Part shown: positions 31,560 to 43,424 of the stretch, in pieces
Layout of the letters: each line of letters opens with the position of its first letter
Numbering within the stretch: position 1 is the first letter of the stretch
From: Arabidopsis thaliana
Lineage: Eukaryota > Streptophyta > Magnoliopsida > Brassicales > Brassicaceae
Assembly (NCBI RefSeq): GCF_000001735.4
Contig: NC_003076.8
Coordinates: 16,061,835-16,125,834 of the forward strand
Direction: 5' to 3'
DNA: 64,000 bases
Made by a program: the position numbers and the translations under genes
The notes under the pieces: model-generated
The model's database searches: none
What the model was told of the DNA's origin: nothing
What the model saw: the letters and a program-made list of their open reading frames with translations, nothing else

Positions 31560-34500
31560 TTACATCACACGCCTTTTCTTTTTCTCAGGTGTTGCGTGTA
31601 CTTGAGCTTTGATTCCATACGTTCTCATTTGGAAGTTTTCAAATGCCTCAGAAACTGCTTCTACCTGTTGATCAATTTTGCAAACCAAAAATAAAAACGT
31701 TACTTCGTGTGCATCACTAGAAACCATAATGTATTAAAGATTAATGAGGGTTAATAATAATCACTTACCAATTCTGGTTTTTTGGCATATACTCTCACTA
31801 TCATGTCTTGATATGTTGTTGGTAACAAGTGACTGACTCTGTCCTCAGGTATCACAAACTTCTCTGCACTATCATAATCCTGTAAACACCATATAAATCA
31901 ATTTATTGAGATTCTGTGTTATTTTCCTCTTTACACATTTACAGAAGCAAATCTCAAAAACAAGACCAAAGACTTTTCTGTATGTACCTTATAGAAGTTG
32001 ATGCTGAAGGAGCCAGATCCAACACAAAGGTAAGTTGGTTAGAATTTTAATGAGGGAAACTGAGAAAACAAAGAAGCTAAACTGTACTTTTTTTACCATT
32101 CAAGCGGATTTTCTCTCCCACGAGCCAAGTCAATCTTGACGTTTGTAACAGCTATATCTTCTTCTTTTAGTGTCAAGCTTGTGTGCTTCTGTTAAATCAG
32201 AAAGCAATATAAGTATGGTAATGGACTGTACAATATACTTTTCCTCTATTTAAGTGCTAAAGATTGTACAAACCTGAGAACAGATGATATCTTGAGGAGT
32301 GACAGCTTTGAAATGATCGATTTTGTCCTTTGGAACCGCATATTCGTTACAGAACTGAAAGTCAAAATTCATACAGGTCAATCTTCTGAAGGGAAATTCT
32401 TAACCTAATTAAGCATAAAAGAAAAAGAAGAAACTGGGTGAAAATTTTATATACTTGGTACAACTGCCTTCTGCGAACACGGAGTATCAGCTCTTTCGCT
32501 TCTGCAAGTTCTGGATCTGGAGCTATTTCGATAGTTTTGAGGATTGTGTCGTCTAACTGCATTTGTTTATGGAGAACAAAAACTATGTAAACAAGCAGAA
32601 AGGTAATATTTGTCTTCTGAGGAAGAACTGTACCTTCCAGTATTCAGATGGGTCATTAATCATAGAAGAAATTTCCAAATGATTGTTGGCTTTGACCATG
32701 GCATCTACTATCATCAGCTCTATCGCCTGCAAATGAATGGAACGAGACAAGTGGGAAAGAGAGAAAGAATAGTCAAGGTACAGAGAGAATGATAATGGTA
32801 TAATACCTTTACTTTCGAATGCGTGTAGACGGTTCGATAAAGATCAGCTCGAGTTGCAAATAACTTGTGGACACTAAGATCTGAAAAATTAACCGGGTTT
32901 AAAATGGGATAGAAGCAAACGCAAATAGAGAATTTAGGTGGGCAAAACTTACACTCCTTGGCGCGGAAGCAGATTTCATTGTCCAGGACTCTCATCGTCT
33001 CTGTCAGTCTAGAAAGTTCTAATAATTAGCAATTTCCTTATTAGAAACCAGTGAAATGACTATAGAATAGAATGAAGACCTTTGGAATTGAAAATTGGAT
33101 CCCAGTCCACAAGCTCGAGAATCACGGACAAGGTAGTCAAACCTATAAATATTTGCAGACATTAAAAGTTGATGTTGTAAGATAAAGGTTCAAATTTACG
33201 CACCATGATGAGTGAAAAGGGAAAGAAAGAAACTGCAGACAAGTATACAGGTAAAGAATTACTTGTCCACATCAATCCCATTTCGACCATTAGCAACAAT
33301 ATCATACAAGAAACGCTTCTCTGCATTGCCCTGCAAATTATGAAAAAGGGAAAATATATACAAAGCTTAAGTAGTTGTTCATGTTTGATTAGAATAGAGA
33401 ACATACTTGTTATAAAACTTACTTTCAGCTGTGAAAATTCAGTACTAGCTAGTATCATGTCCTGGTCAGTTAACATTAGAGAAAATCATCAGCAAAGAGA
33501 CAAAGGAAGCAATAAATATTAAATTGGATTTGTAAAGACTGGAAATAATGTCACAATTTCCAGTTTCAAATAATAGAGGCCATTTGAGGGAAGCAAAACA
33601 GTCTTAAGAAAGAAAGTTACCTTCACTCTTTTCAGCATTTGAGCATCAATATCGATGTGATGTGTATCAACCATATGGTCAATCATGTTTACAGACATTA
33701 ACTCATGAGACCTGCATCGAAGAATTGGCATATAAAGAGCTAGAGATAATCCATAGAAGCCAACTACTAAAAGTTAAGGCATAGTTCTTATAATATCAAG
33801 TAACACCATGGCATTGATCTTTTCAAGGAATGTGCAAACATACCACTGACAGTCACTTATGACCTTTGGAAGGAATTCACGCTCAAACATATGACTGAAA
33901 GGCCCATGGCCAATATCATGGAGAAGTCCTACACATACAAACAGATCAGAAATTGTATCAAGGAATAATGTAGTCATTGAGCTAATAATAGTTACCACTT
34001 ACCAGCAAGTCTCACAGTCTGAAGATCATAATTGTCAATACCAAGCTCCATTCCCTATAGAAAGTTAAGCACGTACATTACAAACCTTACCATACTTAAA
34101 TCAAAATGTGACTGCACCACTGAAATCCAAATTAAAACCTGGAAATTTTTTAGCCTCTGAGCAGTTTCGCCTGCAAGCCAATACACGCCTAGAGAGTGCT
34201 CAAATCTCGAATGTACAGCTCCTGGATATACCATGTTTGTCACTCCTGAACCATTAAAGAAAAACTCCTCTCAACGAAAGAAGATACACAACTCAAGACT
34301 CATTTCTGTTAAAACTAGAAACCTTAACGAAGAATCTCCTTAAAGTTTTCAAGGAAAATTTCCTATATTTGACAATAAATACATGTTTATCGATGGGGGG
34401 AAAATAGACATAACAAGACTGTCTTCTTCGTTAAACAAGAGGAGAGGCAACTTGAGTTGAAAACGCAAGCCAACTCACCAAGTTGCTTTAGTTCACGAAG

Positions 34501-35259
34501 CCTGAAACAAGGAATTAGAATAATGAATCAGAACACTGTGGTTTTAGCAAGTCATTCATTGAAGGAAACAAGCACAATCCAAGACTTTACCTCTGAAACT
34601 GCTCAGTGTCAATGAATTTTAAACAAAGCTGCAAACCAAAAAGTGAACTATTAGTACAGATGCCATGTTGAGTCAATAGTAAACTACATTTGGGAACTAT
34701 TAGTAATGAGATTCCATAGACATATGAACGTAGGCACTCTAGTGGTTTAGAGAATATGAAAACTCTTGTTTACACAGAAAATACGAAACAATTTTAGCAA
34801 AAGCCATTAACACCAGTAAATTTTTGCAGTTGGTTCATCAAATTAGTCTCCGACTCAAAACTCAACCATACATTTCATAATTTTCCGGTAAACAGCAATC
34901 TCTAATCCATCCGTGACTCGATAGTTCAATTAAATTCCGACGAAATCACGGCGATGAATGTAAGATAAACGAAGATAGTATCCAGATTCCAACTAGAACA
35001 AACGGCACCGGAATTTCAACAGAAATCTCCATAGAAACAGTTCTAGAGCGTCGCTCCTTATCTCTCGCAAACGAACCATTAGGAATCACAGAAACAGGAA
35101 ACGAAGATGATTATAAGGAAATCAACCACTTACAGGATCGAGATAGATGTTTCCATGAACGTTATCGTAGACATGCTTGCTGAACCGGAGCTCGTTCGCC
35201 GGAGCGCCGGAGGAGAACACCGGTAAACTACTTAGGTTTTCGTCGCAATACGCTCCCAT
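31560..35259 (-). CDS. VEN4: VEN4, HD-domain dNTP triphosphohydrolase, SAMHD1-like (473 aa)
   Basis: Nineteen exons on the minus strand: 35259-35134, 34628-34591, 34501-34479, 34245-34139, 34054-34003, 33928-33844, 33711-33621, 33461-33423, 33330-33263, 33142-33080, 33008-32953, 32880-32807, 32726-32634, 32556-32455, 32354-32274, 32188-32097, 32003-31988, 31879-31769 and 31664-31560, total 1,422 nt. The HD metal site is seen at His79 (HSRFEHSLG) and His119-Asp120 ([12 protein letters not shown]), with a substrate-binding helical region after it. The human homologue SAMHD1 hydrolyses dNTPs to nucleosides and triphosphate. VEN4 loss gives virescent, cold-sensitive leaves through disturbed dNTP balance. 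Exon 17 is only 16 nt and exon 3 only 23 nt. The C terminus is basic (PEKKKRRVM), a possible nuclear signal lacking in the paralogue at 43.4-46.7 kb. Intron 1 (505 nt) is the longest. Confidence 0.95.
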
Positions 35260-35370
35260 CAGTTGAAATTTCACGTCGAACTCACTCACTCGCCGCCGTG
35301 AAGCAGTTACGTTGAGAGAAACTGAAATGGGTACAACGACGAGAATTGAGAAAGCGATTTTAAAAGCTGC

Positions 35371-35388
35371 AGAGAGAGAGAGAGAGAG
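35371..35388. repeat. GA microsatellite in the VEN4 leader
   Basis: An (AG)9 run lies about 110 bp upstream of the VEN4 start codon, probably in the transcribed leader or core promoter (read as CT on the gene strand). Confidence 0.85.
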
Positions 35389-36529
35389 TAATGATCTTTA
35401 TTAAATTCCTTTTTGACGTTTTTATGCGATTAATATTCCACTAAACCTTAAATGAAAGGAAAAGTTTCGAATAGATCCCTGTACTTTGCTAATATTCCAA
35501 TAAATGTGCATATATTTAAAATTACTTAGATTAAAACCTCAACTTCTATTCCGAGTATTTTTTGGCAAATATAATGACAGCAAACTGAATTATCACGGAT
35601 GTGGCATATGCTCATGCATTTTGACTTGATTCTAGTTAGAAGATAATTTATGATTATCATGTGAGATTAATTTTATTTAATATTAACCTTTTCTGATTAT
35701 CATGTGAAAAACCATTTTTGTTAAATTATTGGATTTGAATTCCATTAACAATAGATTTATACAATTTTATTTTTTTGATTCTAACAAAATAATGATTTAG
35801 ATAGTTTTGATATAATATCTTTTTTTTTTTAATCGCAATTGTTCATTTCTTTGCATAAAGTAAAATCTAATTTTTAAAAAGAAGCAACTTTTGATAACCA
35901 AAAAAAAAAAATTGACAACCAAACTTGCAATCATAAGACAAATCAGCATTTTTGTAAAAGTGTGAGCGTTTTGGCCAATATATTACATAACTTCTAGTTT
36001 GTTGTGCATATAGTTTTAGTAAAGGGGTTTCTTTGTATTAAATGGAAAATATAGGGCTATATCGCAAATTTCGTGTTTTAGGTAGAGGTTGTTTAGGTGG
36101 TGGACTGGTGGTGGAGAAGTGGGTTTATGGTGACGGTTCAGAAAATCCGGAGGATGATCATCGTATCTCAACCGATCAGTTACGGGATAAATTAATTTTG
36201 GTATCGTTAAAACAAATCGAACCGGCATTTACCAGAACCAAATTGGTATTTTATAAAAAGACCCATTTACGTGGACGCTCGAGCACGTAAGCCCAAAACC
36301 AGATTATTGTGTTTATGAATCCCTTCTTTCTCCTTCTAGGGAATCGATTTATTGCTGCTCTCAAATCTTCCCGGGAAAAACACCGGCGCTGTAATTTAAT
36401 TGGTGTGGCTCCTGATCTCTTATCTAATGTTCTATACTTGGCTGTTGATTTTGAATATTGTTTTTGCTGCTCTTCTTTTAATGATACTTGGCTCTTCTTA
36501 TCTAATAAAAATACTTTTTAAATTACTAC
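35389..36529. other. Intergenic stretch upstream of VEN4
   Basis: 35400-36000 is AT-rich and empty. 36040-36520 is less AT-rich and contains short plus-strand frames and a CTCCTTCTAG/GG acceptor-like site near 36340. It could be the leader of an old transcript or the remnant of a promoter, but no protein family is recognisable. Confidence 0.4.
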
Positions 36530-39020
36530 TTTAATACCTTCCATCATTACTATAAACTACTCTTACCTTCTCTGCTTCGTTAGCAGAAGCAAACTCAACA
36601 AAGCCATCGCCCACATGCTCGCCCGTGTAGTCTACAATAAGTCGAACATGTACAACTTGTCCAACGTCTTTGAAGAAATTGATGCTGTAAAACAAAGGAT
36701 AAATATTAGTCATGAAAAATTTGCTCCAGTAAAATGAAAGAGAAAATTATCGGTGCTACTTACATATCTGATATTTGAGCTTCCGGAGAGAGACGGGAAA
36801 CAAAGAGCGTCTTTTTTCTTACAGCAACTGCCTGAATATAACAGCCAAGTGTGTTAGCTCGACTCTTTAAGGAGAAAGAAAGAACTAAAATTGCATAACA
36901 ACAAAAGTAGATTCATCCCCCAAATAAGTCATCTTTCGACTTTGTGGCAACAGTTCTGTTATTAAATATCTAAGCCTGACATATTTTGAAGATAATAAGA
37001 ACAGGTACCTCAACAAAATTGGGAGTTTCATCAAGTCCTTCCACTGCTGTCTCATCTTATTCTATCACAAGGTTTTGTCGTCGAAGGTAGTCTTCGTAAC
37101 TGAAACATCAAAAATTCTAGTGATCTCATACCAAGAACTACACCCAATGTGCTCATGATAACAAAACTCACAAGGAAAATAGTTAAATCCCTTACCAAAG
37201 CTTCTCTGCAAGGTTGTACCTAGTTACCAAAAATAATAGCGTTAGTCTTCTGTAAGGGTATCAAAACTCCAGGAATAAGTCACAACCAGTGTTACAGAAA
37301 ACGTGAAAATCAATTTACTTGGGTCGTGTAGGGTATGGAGCTGTCTTAGCCACTTGAAGAAAAATCTGATGATCATGCAAATATTCACCATTCTTCTTTT
37401 GCAGCGCCTACAGTATAAAAGATTTAGTCAGCAATTGTACTTTTCAAATGACTACTTGAATACCTTTTTCATAATTACAACAAAACTACTCTCACCTTCT
37501 TTGCTTCGTTAGAAGAAGCAAAGTCAACAAAGCCATAGCCCACATGCTTGGTTTACAATAAGTCGAACACTAACAACTTCTCCAACATCTTTGAAGAATT
37601 CTTTGCTGTAAAAGTGAAGGATAAAATATCAGTCATAGAAAACTTGGTCCGAGAATGAAAGTGGAAATTTGAGGTGCTACTTACACATGCAATATTTTAG
37701 TTTGGGGAGAGAGATTGGCAACATAGAGTACTTCCTGAATTCAAAAAAATAGAGATTGGCAATATTTTAGTGTGTGAATAATATTCATCCCTAAAAAGAA
37801 GTCATCTTTCGACTTTGTGGCAACAGTTCTGTTATTAAAATGTGTGAGCGTGACATATTTTGAAGAGGTACCTCAACAAAATCGGAAGGTGTCTCATTTT
37901 CTTCTATCGGAAGGCTTTCTCGTTGAAGGTAGTCGTTGTAGCTGAAAAATTAAGAAAACCTAGTGAGCTCTTCATGTATTCAAAAATTCAACCAGTGTAA
38001 TCAAACTCAAGAGGTAAATAGTTAAAATCCCATACCAAACCGTGTAATCTATGCAATACCTAATTAACAAAGTTAAAAGCGTTAGTCTAGCAGTAATATT
38101 GTATCAAAAGCTCTAACAGTAATTAATAACCAGTGTCACCAGAAACAAATGTCAATAACATGGAAAATTGAATTTACTTGAGTCCTGGAGGTCGTGGACG
38201 TCGTGGAGGCTGTGGACGTCGTGAATACACATAAAGAAAAATCTTATAATCGTGCAAATATTCACCGTTCTTCTTATACAGCACCTACGGTAATAAAGAG
38301 TTTATTCAGCAATCGTACATTCAAATTGAAACTTAGATACACTATATATTTTTCATCATAACTAACTATAAACTAGTCTAAACCTTTTTTGCTTCGTTAG
38401 CAGAAGCAAAGTCAACAAGGCCATAGCACCTATGGATACGCTTGGCGGTTACAAAAAGTCGAACACGAACAACTTCTCCAGCATCTTTGAAGAAATTGAT
38501 GCTGTAACAAACAGTGTAAGGTAAAAATATCAGTCATGCTCAGAGAAGGAAAGTGGAGATTGAAGATGGTGCTACTTACATATCTGATATTTTAGTTTGG
38601 GGAGGGATATGGCCATTAAAGAGCGTCTTTTTTGTCACCTGGATTTAACAGCCAAGTGTGTTAGCACAAGATTCTTAATTGAACAGAAATTTGTACAAAA
38701 TATCTAGCAAATCCGTTGGTTGTTTCCTCCTGTTACATATGATACAAGATCAAAGAGTAGCCATTAGAAGAAGACAGTGTAAAGAAGATTGTTTTGTCAA
38801 AGAAGAAGAGTAATACGAGGCCATCTTAGGGTTACCTTATTCTACTTATGTCTCTTGAGAATGGAATTGGTCACCAAATCATCTTCTTCAGGGTTACGCT
38901 TACCTAAAAGAAGAGCAACAAAAAAAAAACTCTTGAGACAAGTTTAACACATTAGATAAAAGAGAGAGAGAGAGAGGCAACCAAAAACAAACCCAATAAA
39001 TTGCTACTAGAAGTGGCCAT
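36530..39020 (-). pseudogene. Tandemly triplicated, decayed RRM (nucleolin-like) RNA-binding protein gene
   Basis: Read on the minus strand, a short first exon (ATG at 39020, MATSSSNLLG) is followed by three diverged copies of one module. Each has an RNP2-like start, then an INFFKDVGQVVHVRL-type helix, then GFVEFASANEAEK (RNP1), then a linker of the KKNGEYLHDHQIFL type. The modules lie at about 38640-38170, 37740-37310 and 36830-36530. Matching introns are also repeated (ATCTTTCGACTTTGTGGCAA at 36930 and 37803), so the unit of duplication was genomic, about 0.88-0.93 kb. Signs of decay: an in-frame TAA in the linker before module 3 (IE then stop, near 37060), a shifted frame across RNP1 of module 2, and a stop right after the second exon (HK then TAG). 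RRM proteins of this family bind RNA; this copy is unlikely to give a full product. A shorter transcript cannot be excluded. Confidence 0.72.
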
Positions 39021-39117
39021 GGAGAAGATGAAACGAGGTTTATGTATTTTTCCGTTAAGAGCAAGCAATAATATAGCCCTAAAGAAATATAGACCTAGCC
39101 TAGGAAGAAGTTTCTAA

Positions 39118-39353
39118 GACCATCCTTATCAATGAACTCTTACATAAAGTTCTAAACAATTTTGATATACAAAATAATGTTTAAACATTAGAATGGCTCT
39201 TACAAAAAAAGAGAATAAAGAAAAAAAAAACTTAGCTAAGAGCCATTTTTCATTTCTTAAGCACACTTTTTTATTTTTTTATTCTTATTTTATTTAATAT
39301 AATATTTTGATAGTTCTTATGATATTGTTAACAACCTATTGATAAGGATGCTC
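39118..39353. mobile_element. PIF/Harbinger-type (Tourist-like) MITE, 236 bp
   Basis: Terminal inverted repeats of about 17 bp match at 15 positions (left GACCATCCTTATCAATG, right end the complement of GAGCATCCTTATCAATA). They are flanked on both sides by TAA (39115-39117 and 39354-39356), the 3-bp target duplication typical of PIF/Harbinger. The interior is AT-rich, without coding sequence, and has an inner palindrome (ATGGCTCTTA ... TAAGAGCCAT). It sits about 200 bp before the ERA1 start codon, in its promoter. Confidence 0.88.
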
Positions 39354-39556
39354 TAACTAATCTTATAAATAAAACAATGAATCTGGTTTGGTCTGGGCGT
39401 AACAGAAATTATACTCTTTTTTTTTTTTGTCAAGAGGAAATTATACTAAGAAGCAACAGATTAAACATTAAAGCGTATAGTAAAATTAATTGTTTGAGAA
39501 TCTTAAACCAAACCGAACCGGTATTAAACCGGAACCAAATTGGCAATGAAATTTAG

Positions 39557-42500
39557 ATGCCAGTAGTAACCCGCTTGATTCGTTTGAAGTGTGTAGGGCT
39601 CAGACTTGACCGGAGTGGACTCAATCGGCGAATCTGTCACGGAGGACACGGGGAATCAACGCGGCGGAGAGTGATGGAAGAGCTTTCAAGCCTAACCGTG
39701 AGTCAGCGCGAGCAATTTCTGGTGGAGAACGATGTGTTCGGGATCTATAATTACTTCGACGCCAGCGACGTTTCTACTCAAAAATACATGTAAGCTCACG
39801 GATTTGATTTTCTAGTTTTCTTCATGATCTGATGAATTTTAGTAGCGTCGTGAAAGAATTATTTTCGTCGATAGATGAATCTTACTGATATGGAAGTTGT
39901 TCTATCCTAGGATGGAGATTCAGCGAGATAAGCAATTGGATTATCTGATGAAAGGCTTAAGGCAGCTTGGTCCGCAGTTTTCTTCCTTAGATGCTAAGTA
40001 AGTGACATGATGCTTGGCTTCTTGTTTTCATGAATTTCTTAGTACATTTTGTCCAGTGAGAGAGTAAAGCCCCTTTGGATTTTTGCCAATAGATTAGAAG
40101 TTTGATTTTGGCTTTTTTGGATTTTGGAACAGTCGACCTTGGCTTTGTTACTGGATTCTTCATTCAATAGCTTTGCTTGGGGAGACTGTGGATGATGAAT
40201 TAGAAAGCAATGCCATTGACTTCCTTGGACGCTGCCAGGTTAGGCTCAATTCCTTTTGCTTGTACCCAATCATGAAAACTCTTCATATTTGCTCTTGCAT
40301 TCTTCTTGATTTTCTGCTCCTTTAGTTCACGTTTTCTTTTCCCGTTGCTATTAGTGTTATCTGTTATTGTTCTTTATGTACTTAGTTTGCTTTCTCATGT
40401 CGCTTGTCAGGGCTCTGAAGGTGGATACGGTGGTGGTCCTGGCCAAGTAAGTATATGTCTGTTTCTTTAAAGTGTGTGGATCACTTTCATTTCATGCAAT
40501 TGGAGAATAAACATTGAGACCAGATTATTTTATTCTGCCAGATCTCTTTTAGGTGTTTTTTTTATGCATCATCTCATTGTTTGGTTGTGATGCCTTTAAT
40601 TCAAGCAGCACACGTAGTTTAAGTTTAAGTTTTTTTCTGTGAAGACGTAAAATGGTGTCTTTAGTTCAAGCAGCATTTAGTTGTTTAAGTTTGTGGTTGT
40701 AAATTTTCCAAACATGGCAGAGAAAGTTAGGATATATAACTTTTGGTCTGCCTTTTTCAGTTTCCTTTTTTTTTCTACTAGTAATGGAGATATTTTTTCC
40801 CAGCTTCCACATCTTGCAACTACTTATGCTGCAGTGAATGCACTTGTTACTTTAGGAGGTGACAAAGCCCTTTCTTCAATTAATAGGTGGTGCATTCTTT
40901 TTTCTTTGTGGTCAGTTTCTTTTATTAAGAGTCTAGTGATGTTTCCTCTAGAATACTTACATGTGACTCATTCTTCTTTCAGAGAAAAAATGTCTTGTTT
41001 TTTAAGACGGATGAAGGATACAAGTGGAGGTTTCAGGTTTGATTCTCTTTCTGCTTGAACTTCTTAAAGGCATCATTTTTACTGACAGCTCACTCTTTAT
41101 GCATTCGTATCGCTGTTAATGCCATACCTTCAGTCATGTTGTTTTTTTAATTCTTGCTTAATTCTACTTACTCACTGATCGTTAGGATGCATGATATGGG
41201 AGAAATGGATGTTCGTGCATGCTACACTGCAATTTCGGTGAGTTTTACCAACTTCTATTTTCCTTTTCTCTGTTTTTGTGGACACCAAAACTTTTTAGGA
41301 TTAATGAGATCAACAAAGTCTGGACCCATTATGCTATGTTTCTTCCGTTTTCATGGCTTAAACATCACATTCAGATTACGATATGATCTTATTATTTGCA
41401 CACTTGCGCCCACCAGATACTTTGAATAGAGATTACTCGTTTTGAGACTTACACGTGTTGCAAATGCATCCTATGGCTGGTTTTCTCCCTGATATGTTTG
41501 ACTTCTCTCTTGTGACACAGGTTGCAAGCATCCTAAATATTATGGATGATGAACTCACCCAGGGCCTAGGAGATTACATCTTGAGGTAGCTTTTCTTATT
41601 ACTTTTATCTCGCATTATATATATATAGCTGAACTACTGTTATACAGTTGTAAATTCAGGAATTCATTAATTTCCCTGGGAAAGCTCTTTTAACTCGATT
41701 TATATTGAGCAGTTGCCAAACTTATGAAGGTGGCATTGGAGGGGAACCTGGCTCCGAAGCTCACGGTGGGTATGGTCTCCTACTTACTTCCATTATGTTG
41801 AGGCTTAGATAAAAATTGTGCTTTGCTTCCCTCTTCCTTGATGACATGGTTATTGATGGTTAAGTATAATTAATTTTCTGAAATAGGATTTGTCACCTGC
41901 AGCTTTGCTTATTACCAAGTTGTTTTTTGTTTAGGTATACCTACTGTGGTTTGGCTGCTATGATTTTAATCAATGAGGTCGACCGTTTGAATTTGGATTC
42001 ATTAATGGTAACATACAATGCTGTTTGGAGATGATTAATAATTTTCCCTGAGAGATATTTTCCTTACCAAATAATTTCCTTATGATTCTAGAATTGGGCT
42101 GTACATCGACAAGGAGTAGAAATGGGATTTCAAGGTAGGACGAACAAATTGGTCGATGGTTGCTACACATTTTGGCAGGTTAACTTTCTATCTTTCAGGA
42201 TTATTATTGGCCCTACTTCTAAATTCTTCACCGTTGTTGTCTTTTCTTATTTCCTTTGGGTATATGTTAAACAGGCAGCCCCTTGTGTTCTACTACAAAG
42301 ATTATATTCAACCAATGATCATGACGTTCATGGATCATCACATATATCAGAAGGGACAAATGAAGAACATCATGCTCATGATGAAGATGACCTTGAAGAC
42401 AGTGATGATGATGATGATTCTGATGAGGACAACGATGAAGGTATTCAATCAAATTTCTCAACCATCAAGTCCATCTGATAATTCAAAACACAACGAAATT

Positions 42501-42949
42501 TTAGTTAGCTTATATTTGCAGATTCAGTGAATGGTCACAGAATCCATCATACATCCACCTACATTAACAGGAGAATGCAACTGGTTTTTGATAGCCTCGG
42601 CTTGCAGAGATATGTACTCTTGTGCTCTAAGGTCAGTCCAGAACAAAACATCCAGTCAAGTTAACACTTAACATTTGTATAACACAAGCACACACACTTG
42701 TATGCGCAGATCCCTGACGGTGGATTCAGAGACAAGCCGAGGAAACCCCGTGACTTCTACCACACATGTTACTGCCTGAGCGGCTTGTCTGTGGCTCAGC
42801 ACGCTTGGTTAAAAGACGAGGACACTCCTCCTTTGACTCGCGACATTATGGGTGGCTACTCGAATCTCCTTGAACCTGTTCAACTTCTTCACAACATTGT
42901 CATGGATCAGTATAATGAAGCTATCGAGTTCTTCTTTAAAGCAGCATGA
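39557..42949 (+). CDS. ERA1: ERA1, protein farnesyltransferase beta subunit (482 aa)
   Basis: Fourteen exons: 39557-39789, 39911-39997, 40133-40238, 40411-40446, 40804-40886, 40983-41036, 41186-41237, 41521-41585, 41713-41769, 41935-42007, 42092-42178, 42275-42440, 42522-42631 and 42710-42949, total 1,449 nt. With the alpha subunit it forms the zinc enzyme that attaches farnesyl to CaaX proteins in the cytosol; loss causes ABA hypersensitivity and drought tolerance. The alpha-alpha barrel repeats are visible as GG-containing blocks (GSEGGYGGGPGQ, TSGGFRMHD, YEGGIGGEPG, PDGGFRDKP). Zinc-ligand regions are DGCYTFWQ and DFYHTCYCL. Exon 12 encodes a very acidic insert (about 25 Asp/Glu in a 31-residue stretch) not found in animal enzymes. 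A second ATG at 39674 (residue 40, MEELSSL) would also give a complete domain, and the first 39 residues look unlike the fold. Confidence 0.95.
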
Positions 42950-43424
42950 CCCGTTGTTGCTAATGTATGGGAAACTCCAAACATAAGAGTTTTCGTAGTG
43001 TTGTAACTTGTAAGATTTCAAAAGAAGTTTCACTAATTTAACCTTAAAACCTGTTACTTTTTTATTACGTATATACCATTTATCATATCTTTGGTTTACG
43101 ACTTAAAGAATTTGATGATTGTTGAAAGACTTGCATCGTTATTGGTTTTAGAGAATTCTGACAAACTCGTGTAGTAGAAATGCATGGATTCGTAGTGAAC
43201 GAGTTTGTATCCGATATCACCTGAACGTCAGGTGTTTCGAACCAAAAATTGGATGTTAAAACCAAAAAATAGATCAACCAAACATGAACATATCTTTGTT
43301 CTTCAAATCTTGTCGAGATATAATATTTAACAAAAAAAAAAAAACTTATTACTTCCACCGTCACCAATTCCCCCCCAGAAACAAGAACCCATGTAATGAA
43401 GTAAATCATGGCTAAGCCACGTAG

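Noticed and set aside
36042-36521. Two plus-strand frames of 82 and 70 codons upstream of the RRM pseudogene
   Set aside because: There is no family resemblance, and the second starts beside a possible acceptor. At best this is the leader of an old transcript, so I described the stretch but did not call a gene.
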